NCBI GenBank assembly: GCA_020073465.1
Contig: JAIQFC010000009.1
Location: 1-64,000, forward strand
Length of the DNA: 64,000 nucleotides
Direction: 5' to 3'
Source of the DNA: Terriglobia bacterium
Lineage (GTDB): Bacteria; Acidobacteriota; Terriglobia; Terriglobales; Acidobacteriaceae
The stretch's first letter is position 1. Each line of letters opens with the position of its first letter. Positions 46,729-56,539 of the stretch are shown here, one piece after another. The position numbers and the translations under genes were made by a program. The notes under the pieces were generated by a model. It was not told the origin of the DNA. It did no database searches and saw only the letters and a list, made by a program, of their open reading frames with translations.

Positions 46729-48749
46729 AACAACCCACGGGCGATCTGGTCAAAATAAGAAACATTCGGGTCGAGGTAATACGGTTTCAAGTAGCAGAGT
46801 GTCGCCGGCATTGGATTCAGACCGTCATATGGAAGTACGACTGCCTGCGCGTTGGCGAGTTCCGCCAGAAACTTCTGGCTGAATCTGTAATCGAGCCTCA
46901 CGCTGTAGCTTTTGGAAGCGCTGATGCTACCTCGGTCTGAAACGGTTTTACCCGTCAACAGGCTCAGTTTTGAATCCTGCCCAGATTCGGAGATGTTGTA
47001 GGTCACGAACGGCCTGTCCTCACGGCCACACAATTCGCTAGCGAGTCTGGTTGAGAAATCGTCGGCAAGGGCCAGGAATATCTTTGTGCGGAAGGTTTGG
47101 AGAAGCGTCCTGTAGCTGTCGCCGGAGAGCGTTGATTTCAACGAACTGATGCTCTGTGTTGCGACAATGGGGATACATTTCGATTGCCGTGACAAACTGA
47201 AGAACTTTTCGTCGCCGATTGGATCACTCTCGCCGACTGTGGCAAAACTCTGGTATTCATCACACATCAAGAAGACTTGCCGGAAATACCTTTCCCGATC
47301 GCGCTCCATCTCCGGTATTCGGCCCAGAACTGCCCGCTGAAAATCCAACTTGAGCATCGTTCCGAGAATTCTGGCGAGACTGGCATTCAAGGAAATTGGG
47401 AAGTTGAGGGCGCATATCTTTCCGTGCTCGATCAGCCAATTGAATGACGGAAAGGGTTTGCCATAGGGGAAGGTGCCGTTCTCATTGGGGACGTTTAGTG
47501 CTGGATCGTACGTTTGCTTGGGCGGGCAGAAAATCCGCTTCACCGCGGGATTGATGTCGAAGAGCGAGAGAAAAATAGAAACACCTTCGACAATCGAGCT
47601 GCGCAACTTCCTTTCCAGCCCCATCCAGTCGTCGAAATACCAGCGCTTTACGGCTTCCAATTGCTGCCGCTTGATGTCGTCCAGATCGGAGGAAGCCTCG
47701 ACGGTGAATCTCTGGCATTCGAGAGCAGTTCCTTGCTTGCCGAGCAGTTCTTCCAATCTGACCGATACCGGGGCCTTGTACATCCCTTTGGCCTCGTCAT
47801 ATGCAAATACGAATTCTGCAAATGTGCTGGCGAACTTTTCGTTTCCATAGACCTCGGGGGCAACGCAGACGTACTCGCGAGTCTCGAATCTGGCCTTTCC
47901 CTCCTCAATTCTCTTCTCTAACTTCAGGGGTGAGATCGCGCACTCGTAAACATCAAAGAACGTCACATAATCGTAGAGCACCTTGTGCAGCAGAATGATG
48001 TGCTGAAGCATATTGGTGTAAGCCTGCTGCCAGAATGGTTCTTTGCCATGTCCGTACAAATTGTTTAGCAGCGAAGCCACGCTATAGGCTAAAGCTGATG
48101 AATCCAGGTCGCTGTGCAGAGGGTTGTAGCGGTAGTCGGAATTCAAGGCGATTTCCACGTAGTCGTCCTCGCGGTCATGCTGTCGGGCAATCTCCCGAAT
48201 CTGGTGGCAGAAATCTCCTTTGACCTCCAGCACGAGCCCGCCAATCCGTTTGGCCGGCTCATCAGCTTTAAATGCGATGAGCTGCTCGGCAAATGGACGC
48301 ATACAGCATGTTGTTTTTCCCGTTCCAACTGCCCCGAACACTCCAATGCCGGTAAACAATCCTTTTTCTGGAATCGTCAGCCATTGCGGCTCGCTGGCGG
48401 GACTGATTCTTGTCGGGTGATGAATCTCTCCGACGACAAGGAACAGATCGTCCCTGAATTTTGGGTCGGGATACAGCGGAAGGGGATTCCGCTTCTGTTT
48501 CCGCTTCCGAGCAAAACTCAATACGTAGATCCCCGAGAAGGCAGCGGAGTAGATGAAGAACGGCGTGCTGAACAAGAACAGCGTGTAGCTCCCCGCGAGA
48601 ACCGAGTAAACGAGCGGGTCTCTGAGGGCCACGTATTGCAGGTACAGGTTGCCCTGGGGAAATGGACACATAGTGAACAGGATGAGTCCGGTCATGCCGG
48701 CAAGAACCAAGCTCACAAACGTCCGCGAATTGGCGATTTTCTCCAGCAT
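46725..48749 (-). CDS. VirD4/TraG-like coupling protein
   Basis: N-terminal TMs, 'GVFGAVGTGKTTCCMRPF', 'VFLMCDEYQSFA'. Confidence 0.85.
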   Translation of the reverse strand: MLEKIANSRTFVSLVLAGMTGLILFTMCPFPQGNLYLQYVALRDPLVYSVLAGSYTLFLFSTPFFIYSAAFSGIYVLSFARKRKQKRNPLPLYPDPKFRDDLFLVVGEIHHPTRISPASEPQWLTIPEKGLFTGIGVFGAVGTGKTTCCMRPFAEQLIAFKADEPAKRIGGLVLEVKGDFCHQIREIARQHDREDDYVEIALNSDYRYNPLHSDLDSSALAYSVASLLNNLYGHGKEPFWQQAYTNMLQHIILLHKVLYDYVTFFDVYECAISPLKLEKRIEEGKARFETREYVCVAPEVYGNEKFASTFAEFVFAYDEAKGMYKAPVSVRLEELLGKQGTALECQRFTVEASSDLDDIKRQQLEAVKRWYFDDWMGLERKLRSSIVEGVSIFLSLFDINPAVKRIFCPPKQTYDPALNVPNENGTFPYGKPFPSFNWLIEHGKICALNFPISLNASLARILGTMLKLDFQRAVLGRIPEMERDRERYFRQVFLMCDEYQSFATVGESDPIGDEKFFSLSRQSKCIPIVATQSISSLKSTLSGDSYRTLLQTFRTKIFLALADDFSTRLASELCGREDRPFVTYNISESGQDSKLSLLTGKTVSDRGSISASKSYSVRLDYRFSQKFLAELANAQAVVLPYDGLNPMPATLCYLKPYYLDPNVSYFDQIARGLL

Positions 48750-48755
48750 GGCAAC

Positions 48756-49061
48756 TCACCTTTTCGAGGCACTCATTGGGAGACTCTTGTCCACCGATTG
48801 AGCAGTCCCGTTGTGATTCTGGTCTGTCGGCACGCGCCTGCGTGGACCACGCCGTGGTTGCGAATCATTCTTGTGCAGTTCGTACCAAGGCTTGAATTCG
48901 CCGTCGCTTTGGAACAAGAATTTCAACGCGCCCGAAACTACTTGGTCATTCGTAGCGCCGCTGAACCGGCAATAGGCACGCAATGTCTCTTGCACGTCGT
49001 TTTCAATTGCGGCTTTGATCTGAGACCTGGATTGCTTTTTCTCGACCTGAATAATTGGCAT
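48756..49061 (-). CDS. small DNA-binding-like (possible RHH/mobilisation accessory) protein
   Basis: 'IENDVQETLRAYCRFSGATNDQVVSGALKFLFQSD' is RHH-like; adjacent to the coupling protein. Confidence 0.5.
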   Translation of the reverse strand: MPIIQVEKKQSRSQIKAAIENDVQETLRAYCRFSGATNDQVVSGALKFLFQSDGEFKPWYELHKNDSQPRRGPRRRVPTDQNHNGTAQSVDKSLPMSASKR

Positions 49062-49085
49062 CTTCTTCTCCTTTTGACTTCAGCT

Positions 49086-49169
49086 ACGGTACTGCGGGGA
49101 GCGGCCTCCGAAGCCGGTCACGGGCACGCCGCGCTAGGCGGCGGGCGGGGTCGCTCCCCGCAGTACCGT
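49086..49169. repeat. 18-bp perfect inverted repeat ACGGTACTGCGGGGAGCG...CGCTCCCCGCAGTACCGT with GC-rich 48-nt loop
   Basis: Arms 49086-49103 and 49152-49169. Confidence 0.85.
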
Positions 49170-49222
49170 TGCACTTGACCTTGTGTTTGTCTTTGCAACC
49201 ACGTTTGGAATCTCCATATGTT

Positions 49223-50284
49223 TTAAGCCCCTTGTGCACTGCTATCCCGTTCCGCAAGCTGGGCGGATGATTGGGCGGCTTCCCCGACCGCAGATGGAGC
49301 GAGCCGCCCAAGGTTCGGTACCACAAGGAATGTTTCAAAATGCACGCCAGGACTACTGATCTCGGCCCCCCAGTCGATCTCCGGCAACTTTCCTGTTTGT
49401 TTCCAGTTTTGGTATTGACTTTCGTACTTGGCCTCGGAGTACCGTTTGATCCCACGTTGCCACTCAATTACCTCTCGGTGGGCGAGTTCTTTGAAGCGCT
49501 TTTCTTCGGCCATCTTCCGCAGCCTGAAAAACGTTGCAAGGTGTCTTTGTTCCCGCTGGCGCTCGGTTCGTGACAAAGCCTGAGTGAATACCTCTCTCGC
49601 GGATGAAAAGCTCGTTGTGGAGGTCGAGACGAATATCAATTTGAAACTGCCGCTCAAAGCATCAAACAAAGCCCGATACCTCTGGATGAAGGAAGCAAAG
49701 GTTTGTAAAGAACGAATGTCGTCCTCGATGTAGGTGAAATTCGTAAGCGATGTCGATGCGTCCCCTGAGATAAATATTGGAAACTTCTCAACGAAGTAGC
49801 GACGCGTTTCTGCCCCCGTCTGTCCGCGAAAGAGTTTCCCGGGCAAGGCATCTGGACCAACGTGTTTCGCCTCGGCGAAATAGGAAACTTTGTCGGTCTC
49901 TTTTTCGAGGAATTGGCAGTCGAGATGTGACAACACATAGTCCAAGCCCAGGACTCTTACAGCTGCCTTTTCCAACAGTCCGTAGCGCCCCGGTTTACGG
50001 TGGCGAGAATTCTCGTTCCCGAGTGCGGCGTAGATCGTGCGTGAGAACAGGTGGTAAATCTTCTGGGTGCCGCGCTCGGGCAGGTGTTCCCGCACGTGCT
50101 GTTTCTGGATGGCTTTCTTGAGGAAATACGTCGCGGGACCTCGGCCAGCAACATCCACAAACTGCATGAACTGCCGTTGAAGGAAGAAACCCGAATGCAC
50201 GGCCACGACGTACAGAAACTCCGCCTCTCGCGGCGTGTACCCAAATTGCGTTAGGGCTGCGATGGCCTCTGGACGAATTCTCAT
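49223..50284 (-). CDS. replication-relaxation/mobilisation family-like protein
   Basis: 'ALTQFGYTPREAEFLYVVAVHSGFFLQRQFMQFVDVAGRGPATYFLKKAIQKQHVREHL' wHTH typical of ICE mobilisation proteins. Confidence 0.55.
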   Translation of the reverse strand: MRIRPEAIAALTQFGYTPREAEFLYVVAVHSGFFLQRQFMQFVDVAGRGPATYFLKKAIQKQHVREHLPERGTQKIYHLFSRTIYAALGNENSRHRKPGRYGLLEKAAVRVLGLDYVLSHLDCQFLEKETDKVSYFAEAKHVGPDALPGKLFRGQTGAETRRYFVEKFPIFISGDASTSLTNFTYIEDDIRSLQTFASFIQRYRALFDALSGSFKLIFVSTSTTSFSSAREVFTQALSRTERQREQRHLATFFRLRKMAEEKRFKELAHREVIEWQRGIKRYSEAKYESQYQNWKQTGKLPEIDWGAEISSPGVHFETFLVVPNLGRLAPSAVGEAAQSSAQLAERDSSAQGA

Positions 50285-51117
50285 AACGACATCACCTCAC
50301 CGATCAAGTCCTCACCGCGTTCGGCTGACCGTCCGCGATAGTCCTGGTTGTAGAGCTTGAATCCAGCCGCTTGTTTGGCGGCAATCTGGCGGGCCTTGTA
50401 GTGTCCGGTCACACATTCAAGGTCCACCTTGCATTGCTCCTGATCTCGGGACTCGAATTCGATGCGAACGTCCGGGAACTGAATCTTGCCTTCCACGATC
50501 TTTAGTCCGTGCGTCTCGGCAATTTCCTGGCGTTGTCGATCACGCTCTGCCGGCGGAATGGTCTGGATTCTTGCGAGTTGGCGATTGACCTGCTTCTTCA
50601 GTTCGAAATCGAGCACAACTCGTTTTGGTGTGCCACCCCCCTTGGAGATTTTCCGTGCCTCTTTTTGGTACACGTCATAGATAGCGGCATCGTGGCGCAG
50701 TTCCCGTTTCTTCACGATTCCCGAGTAGACGACTTGGTCTCGGTTGGAGAGGGCAGACTGCGTAAGTTCCTTCCCGGCTCTTGTCAAAGAGATGTATTCA
50801 CCACTTGCCCTCGAACCGGACTGGACGGTAAGAAGGCGTTGCTCGCGGAGACTTCGCAGGTCTTTGCGGAATCGTTCGTCATCGTTGTCGTAAAGATGTT
50901 TTCGCAGGGAGTTAGCGGTGATGGTTCTGAAGGCTCCCAAGTCCTGGAGCATTCTTGACTGGTCGGAACTCAGCCGATGCCGCTGGCCACGACTTTGGTA
51001 GATGCTTTTGCCCTCATGGTCACGGTTCTCGTGAGAAATCGGGCGCGGTGACCGTTCGGTCGATCTGCCCTGGCATTGAGTCGGTCTTAACGTCTCGTCA
51101 TTTATCGTGCGGCCCAT
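50281..51117 (-). CDS. replication-relaxation/mobilisation family-like protein (second copy type)
   Basis: 'RMLQDLGAFRTITANSLRKHLYDNDDERFRKDLRSLREQRLLTV' wHTH; 4-nt overlap with the downstream gene. Confidence 0.55.
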   Translation of the reverse strand: MGRTINDETLRPTQCQGRSTERSPRPISHENRDHEGKSIYQSRGQRHRLSSDQSRMLQDLGAFRTITANSLRKHLYDNDDERFRKDLRSLREQRLLTVQSGSRASGEYISLTRAGKELTQSALSNRDQVVYSGIVKKRELRHDAAIYDVYQKEARKISKGGGTPKRVVLDFELKKQVNRQLARIQTIPPAERDRQRQEIAETHGLKIVEGKIQFPDVRIEFESRDQEQCKVDLECVTGHYKARQIAAKQAAGFKLYNQDYRGRSAERGEDLIGEVMSL

Positions 51118-51120
51118 TGC

Positions 51121-51414
51121 CTACTCCTCGGACCGTTCGCGAATCTCAGTGGAGAGGTCGTCCTCTCCGATTCTGAGCTGCTTGTCCACGTACACCAGCT
51201 TCTGGCCGGTGTGCTTGAGGAAGAACCGTCTTGCGAGCAGGAAGAACGCTGCGAACAAATTGGCGAACAGGAGTGCCGCATACAAACCGATGGCCCATCC
51301 GTAGTTACGAAAGATTGCCGCCCGGTACGGCACCAGGAATTTCAGACGATCCATCAACAGAAACCCGAACGCCATGAAGAGGGTAAGTGCCAGGAGCAGT
51401 GTGTTTCCAATCAT
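51121..51414 (-). CDS. small two-TM protein of the conjugation module
   Basis: 'TLLLALTLFMAFGFLLMDRL', 'GWAIGLYAALLFANLFAAFFLLARRFF'. Confidence 0.6.
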   Translation of the reverse strand: MIGNTLLLALTLFMAFGFLLMDRLKFLVPYRAAIFRNYGWAIGLYAALLFANLFAAFFLLARRFFLKHTGQKLVYVDKQLRIGEDDLSTEIRERSEE

Positions 51415-51713
51415 TGGTAGACCTCTGCGTACTCAGACGCAGAGACTTCGCGTTTTGACTCGGGCTTGTTGAAAGGAGACACCACTATTGAAAGTGTTGA
51501 TCGTTTCTGACTCGCCTGTGATCCATGAGTTGCCAGGAACACCAGATTCCACAAGCCGACATCCCGGTACTATTCCCGGACGGCTGGAGCGTAGCGCGGC
51601 TTGCCCCTTAGTCGTGCCCTGCTCATGTGAACGATCAATAGGCACATTGGGGGCGAGAAATGCTTGATACTCGCGTTGGCGTGTCTATTGAACCGAGCTG
51701 ATATCTGCTGGTC

Positions 51714-54524
51714 TCACGATCCGCAACACCTTTTGAACTTCAGGCCTGACCCGCAAGGACAAAGGTCGTTTCGCCCAACCTTGCTCTTTTTCCGGATCGC
51801 TTCCTTCGGGATCTTCAGCGCGGGAAGCTGGCGCGGGCTGCGCAGACGGAGCTCACCTGCTTTGATTCGATCGACCTTTCTAGCCTGAGTTTCGTACTCG
51901 GCAGCTTGTTCCGTGCCTTCAACGATATAGGGTCCCAACTCTTGAAGCGTACTGGAGGCAAGATGAAACTCCCCGCAGAATGCGAGTACAACCGCGTATT
52001 GGCAACGGACGGGAACCAAGGCACCAATCATCCCTTGGTCATGAATGAGAGGAAGCAAAAACTGCTCGGTGAAATCTCGGGCACCGACCGCGTCTCCCCT
52101 TTCAGTGAGACACTCATGGACGAAGTCCAGCCCGACTCGTACAGCAGAAATGAATGAACTGGATAGTAGGAAGAACTTGTGGGCATGGAGCTTTGCAAAA
52201 GGCTGCACTTGCCCCATCCTAGCTGCTGCCGAAGCCTGAAGATCCAGGCTGTCCGCCAACCTCTTTACTTCGTCCTGGTTTTCATCAAAATTTCGGATTT
52301 TGGCCTTGGTCTCATACAGCTTATGAAAGAGCACGTCGTTGATCGAGATGCCTAGCAGCTGGTAGTACTCGCCGACCAACCGGGTGGCGATCTGGTGAGC
52401 TAGGTCGGGGCGTCCGCTGGTGAGTAGGCCGTGAGCGTAGTTGTAGGTAACAATCCGGCGCGCCATGGCGTCCTGGCTCGAAGCGAGCGCGCGACGGTAG
52501 GCACCTTGGAGCTTAGTCAGATCTGATTCCAATCCAATAAACAGTAGCTCCTTTGAGAGAGCCGCCGTTCGGATGGTTTCAGAGGGCACGAACTCCTTGA
52601 GGAGCGCCTGAATGTTCTCGATGTGGGGGCGAGCCGCTGCGACGTTCTTCCGGTTGATAGCCCAGTACGCGAGCGTGTCTTCGGCCCAAAACCTGTCTTC
52701 AGGCGACAGGGATGTATCGTTGGCTGCCTTCATGAGCAGATCAGACATTTCGTCCTCAAGCCCGAACTCAAGCACAATCTCCGCAGTGTTCGTGAGCAAG
52801 TCGACCAAATTTTGGATGCGCTTGGTCTCGAACATGAGGCGCGCCAGCAAGCGAAAACGGTCAGGGCCTCCACCTTCCCGATGCGCCCAAACGAACTGAT
52901 AAAGCTCTTCACGAGCACTCGCTACAACGGCAGCAGGAACTTCCGAGAGAAGCTCGCTCACCAACAGTCGGAAACTGTCATGCAGAATGACGTCGCCGCC
53001 TGCTGAGGATCGAATGATCCCCCACGAGTGGAGTGCATGGAGGTGACGGGCGGCCTGAGTGCGGGTCAGCCCCAGCGCGGGCGCTGTCACTTGGAGAACG
53101 ACGTCACGATGAAATGGAACGGTAAAGATCGCTAGCAAAGAGGCAAATGCCTTCGTGTCTTCGGACAGCCGTTCGAGAACCTGAGAAACGATGACCTCTT
53201 GACTGGTCGTATGAATTGAGACGTGATCTGAAAGATCCGCAACGTAGGAAGCCACGTTGCCCTGGTACGCTTCTTTGCAGATCCTGCTCGCATCCCGTAC
53301 AAACAGTGGTAGAGCACCTGTGAGATCGTGAAGCCGCTCGAAGTCCTCGATGCTGCCGAAGCATCCGATGGCCGTTGCTTCTTGTGCAATGGTGTCTCTG
53401 GACCAGCCGGATAGCGTCTCCGCCCTTGCTCCGGTCGAGGTCACAAAGAACTCGCTGCCGGGCCAATCCTGTGCGAGGACGATCCATTTCACGCTTCGCA
53501 TGGAACGAACGATTTCGACCATCACATCGTTGGCTACACGGTGAGCATTATCGAAAACGATCGTCATGCCCTTGCGGTGCTCGGCCACATAGCGGTCGAT
53601 GACCCGAAGGCTTTGGATACCGGAGACGCCGGGCAGCAAAATCTTTTGCCGCTCTGGGCTGGTGTCGGGAAGAACATATGCGGCCATCTCTCTGGCAAGC
53701 GCGGAAGGAATACCTGCACTTGGCATCTCTGCCACATCGAAATAGAGCAACGGATCGGCGGTATGGGCGCCGACCTCGCCAACCCATGACGTCTTGCCTG
53801 ATCCAGAGAAGCCAGTGAGGAGACGAACCAGTTCTTCAGATTGATATGCAGGTTCGCTCTCCTGTGGCCGGTAGTTGTCCAATGCTTCTGGCAGATTTTG
53901 GAGCTGAGTGATCAGTTGCTCCAAGAGTGGTTGCAACTCTTCAGCCTTAAGCGCGTGTTCGTTCTGCATTGCCCCCGTCGCCAGATATTGAACCAGCGCC
54001 CCTAGCTTCCAGACGAGGGTTTCCGGCTGCAAGGTAGAATGCGGCACCTGTCTTGCTAGACGGACACACGTCTCAGACATCTCAGGCAGGGAAGCGCCTG
54101 GAACAGGAAGAAGTGAGGCGTCGCCGGTGCAGGTCAATGGGGTCCGCAGATGTACGTCAGCAGGCCAGTCGTTCTGAACTCGGCGCGCCAGGTCAGGTCC
54201 AGGTTCTGCGTTCGAAATAATCCAGCATACTGGTATGCCGGCCCGATGGTTGGATTGGTGTTCCTTGCGGATCTCCGCGAAGCGTTCAAGAACGTCGGAG
54301 ATATCACCGAAAGTGAGATTATCCGTCCGTTTCTTTACCTGGATATAGAGCCGCTGCTCTGGAAGCTCCGCTTCGATGTCCTCGTCTCGCTCAACGCTAA
54401 TCTGACTCCACCCAATCCGAGCCCCACTCAAGAGAATGGAAACGGCGTACAGGTGCTGGTACAAGAAACCACCGTGGACGTTCTCGATTCGCCGTAGCTG
54501 TGCTTCATCTAGTACGGGTGGCAT
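51714..54524 (-). CDS. STAND-type NTPase with N-terminal Cap4/DUF4297-like nuclease domain, helical repeats and C-terminal SEC-C zinc motif
   Basis: 'GGFLYQHLYAVSILL...ISVERDEDIEAELPEQRLYIQVKKR', Walker A 'LLTGFSGSGKTSW', 'GMTIVFDNAH', C-term 'GRNDLCPCGSGLKFKRCCG'. Confidence 0.8.
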   Translation of the reverse strand: MPPVLDEAQLRRIENVHGGFLYQHLYAVSILLSGARIGWSQISVERDEDIEAELPEQRLYIQVKKRTDNLTFGDISDVLERFAEIRKEHQSNHRAGIPVCWIISNAEPGPDLARRVQNDWPADVHLRTPLTCTGDASLLPVPGASLPEMSETCVRLARQVPHSTLQPETLVWKLGALVQYLATGAMQNEHALKAEELQPLLEQLITQLQNLPEALDNYRPQESEPAYQSEELVRLLTGFSGSGKTSWVGEVGAHTADPLLYFDVAEMPSAGIPSALAREMAAYVLPDTSPERQKILLPGVSGIQSLRVIDRYVAEHRKGMTIVFDNAHRVANDVMVEIVRSMRSVKWIVLAQDWPGSEFFVTSTGARAETLSGWSRDTIAQEATAIGCFGSIEDFERLHDLTGALPLFVRDASRICKEAYQGNVASYVADLSDHVSIHTTSQEVIVSQVLERLSEDTKAFASLLAIFTVPFHRDVVLQVTAPALGLTRTQAARHLHALHSWGIIRSSAGGDVILHDSFRLLVSELLSEVPAAVVASAREELYQFVWAHREGGGPDRFRLLARLMFETKRIQNLVDLLTNTAEIVLEFGLEDEMSDLLMKAANDTSLSPEDRFWAEDTLAYWAINRKNVAAARPHIENIQALLKEFVPSETIRTAALSKELLFIGLESDLTKLQGAYRRALASSQDAMARRIVTYNYAHGLLTSGRPDLAHQIATRLVGEYYQLLGISINDVLFHKLYETKAKIRNFDENQDEVKRLADSLDLQASAAARMGQVQPFAKLHAHKFFLLSSSFISAVRVGLDFVHECLTERGDAVGARDFTEQFLLPLIHDQGMIGALVPVRCQYAVVLAFCGEFHLASSTLQELGPYIVEGTEQAAEYETQARKVDRIKAGELRLRSPRQLPALKIPKEAIRKKSKVGRNDLCPCGSGLKFKRCCGS

Positions 54525-54694
54525 TGTCCCTGCGTCCTTACTCGAATAATGTCGCCGAGACTAACAATTGTATTTGGTTTGCTCGTCAAGAGTGAGCCTC
54601 TCGTCGTAGAGGCCGAAACAGATTTCCATTGTGTGTGGCTGATCAGGCTGGGCGGGAGGCGAATTGTTATCCTCGGCGACTTAGAATAGGGAGC

Positions 54695-56254
54695 ATGGCC
54701 GAGAATCCTTCAGATCCTGTGGCGTTTTATGACGCTCTAGTAAAGGTTGAGTTAGCCGGAAGGAGCGTTGCCGAAGCCCTAGAGATCCTCGGGCACCTCG
54801 TCGACCTCTCTGATGACCTCGGGAAACCCGATGGCGCGCGCAGGGCTTTGGAAATGGCGGACCAACTGGAATCGATGAAGATCGAGGAGAGTGACGCGGC
54901 GCTTCTGGAATATTTCCGCGCGAATACGTGGGCCGCCCTTAATCGGCATGAGACCGCCAATCCATGGGACTGGGAACACCCGGCACTCGGAAACCAGATT
55001 TTCCATCTCCGCAAATGTGTCAGTCATTCTGGCTTCGCCAAGATGGGTAAGCTTCGGCGCTGCCAGGTCTTCACGAATCTTGGGAACTGTATGGATACGG
55101 TCGGCCGGTTTGTCGAAGCGCTCGAATATTGGGAGCAAGCGCTCGCCCTGCAGCCTAAGTTCGGAATGGCTGTTGGAAACCGGGGCTGTGGATTAGAGAC
55201 TTATGCTCAAGCACTCTATGACCGGGGCCATCAACTGCTCTTTGCCAAGTTCGCTCACGCAGGTGTCACGTCGGCACTCGGGAAAGACGTCTTGTTTGAT
55301 GGGATCTATCCGCAAGCCTTGGCTCATTTTGAGTCGGTCAAGAACCGGATTGAGTCGGTGGTGCCAAATCTCAGCGAAATTGATATTCATGACCATCCCA
55401 TGGGCGACAAAGAGGACGAACAAGGCTATCGTGCATGGTGTTTACAAAACAGGCTATTCCTCAATCCACTCAACGATCTTGGCCCACACTCGATTGCCAA
55501 TCGAGACGTATTGATGTTGCCCACTTTCACGACGAAGGTGAAAGAGCCGCCAACGCTGGTCGGCTTTTTCAACCAACTGAAGCAAGAGTACGCATCGGCG
55601 CGCTGGCTCCTGTATGAAGGGATCCAAACGGATAAAGTCCACTTCTCCGATCGCGAAGTTCTCTTGTACAACACACTTGACTACTCCTGTCATTCTCTTG
55701 CCGTTGAAAAGACCAAAATCGCTTTTCGGATGGCATATTCACTGTTCGACAAGCTGGCTTTCTTCCTAAACGAATACCTCCAGCTCGGGATAAAGGACCG
55801 CGACGTTTACTTCAAAACCCTCTGGTACCAACACCGCAGCTCGAAGCCGTTCCCGCTCCGCTCGCAGTTCGTGAATCTGGACAACTTGCCCTTTCGCGGT
55901 CTGTTCTGGCTCGCGAAAGATCTATTCGACGAACAATACGGTGACGTCATCGAGCCCGAAGCGCGCGACTACTACGTGATTCGCAATCGCTTGGAGCACA
56001 GCTACCTCAGGGTTCACGAAGACTTCGCAGGTATCATGCCTCCCGAGTTGGAAATCTTCTCGAATCGTCTGGCGTATTCCATAGCTCGGGGCGACCTCAA
56101 CGCAAAGACGTTGAGGCTTTTCAAACTGGTCCGCGCGGCAATGATTTACGTACTTCTCGGGATGCATCGCGAAGAAGCCCGCAGGGTGCACGATGAACAA
56201 AAGTCTGCGCTCCCGATGCACATCGCTCTCTGGGAAGATGATTGGAAACGATGA
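54695..56254 (+). CDS. TPR + LA2681-like HEPN domain protein (start at MAENPS; ORF open from 54629)
   Basis: TPR 'VFTNLGNCMDTVGRFVEALEYWEQALALQPKFGMAVGNRG'; HEPN Rx4H 'RNRLEHSYLRVHED' after 'AFRMAYSLFDKLAFFLNEYLQLGI'. Confidence 0.8.
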   Translation: MAENPSDPVAFYDALVKVELAGRSVAEALEILGHLVDLSDDLGKPDGARRALEMADQLESMKIEESDAALLEYFRANTWAALNRHETANPWDWEHPALGNQIFHLRKCVSHSGFAKMGKLRRCQVFTNLGNCMDTVGRFVEALEYWEQALALQPKFGMAVGNRGCGLETYAQALYDRGHQLLFAKFAHAGVTSALGKDVLFDGIYPQALAHFESVKNRIESVVPNLSEIDIHDHPMGDKEDEQGYRAWCLQNRLFLNPLNDLGPHSIANRDVLMLPTFTTKVKEPPTLVGFFNQLKQEYASARWLLYEGIQTDKVHFSDREVLLYNTLDYSCHSLAVEKTKIAFRMAYSLFDKLAFFLNEYLQLGIKDRDVYFKTLWYQHRSSKPFPLRSQFVNLDNLPFRGLFWLAKDLFDEQYGDVIEPEARDYYVIRNRLEHSYLRVHEDFAGIMPPELEIFSNRLAYSIARGDLNAKTLRLFKLVRAAMIYVLLGMHREEARRVHDEQKSALPMHIALWEDDWKR

Positions 56255-56287
56255 TGTCCTCGACATTGCCAGTTGGTTGCGTGACTG

Positions 56288-56539
56288 TCATGTCCCGTAC
56301 TTCATACCGTTGCCCCCTGACGACCCGTTGCGTTTCCGGTTCGCCTGTTCGATTTCCTGTTTGATCCATTCTGCAAGCTCTGCGGGGCAGAAGCGCACTG
56401 CACCCTTGACGTGGAAGCAAGGGATCAGTCCAGCCTTGGCCATCTTGTAGATGTGCTGTGGCGTAACGCCCAGCATTTTTGCCACCTCAGCAACTTTCAG
56501 GGCCTCTTTGCGGTTTTCTAAGATCTCGATCAGTCTCAT
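56288..56539 (-). CDS. excisionase/MerR-like HTH DNA-binding protein
   Basis: 'LKVAEVAKMLGVTPQHIYKMAKAGLIPCFHVKGAVRFCPAELAEWIKQE'. Confidence 0.8.
   Translation of the reverse strand: MRLIEILENRKEALKVAEVAKMLGVTPQHIYKMAKAGLIPCFHVKGAVRFCPAELAEWIKQEIEQANRKRNGSSGGNGMKYGT

Noticed and set aside
48114-49178. 354-aa plus-strand ORF
   Set aside because: Antisense to the VirD4-like and RHH-like genes; no domain-like sequence.
49084-49467. 127-aa minus-strand ORF spanning the inverted repeat
   Set aside because: Covers the palindrome and overlaps a better mobilisation ORF; composition not convincing.
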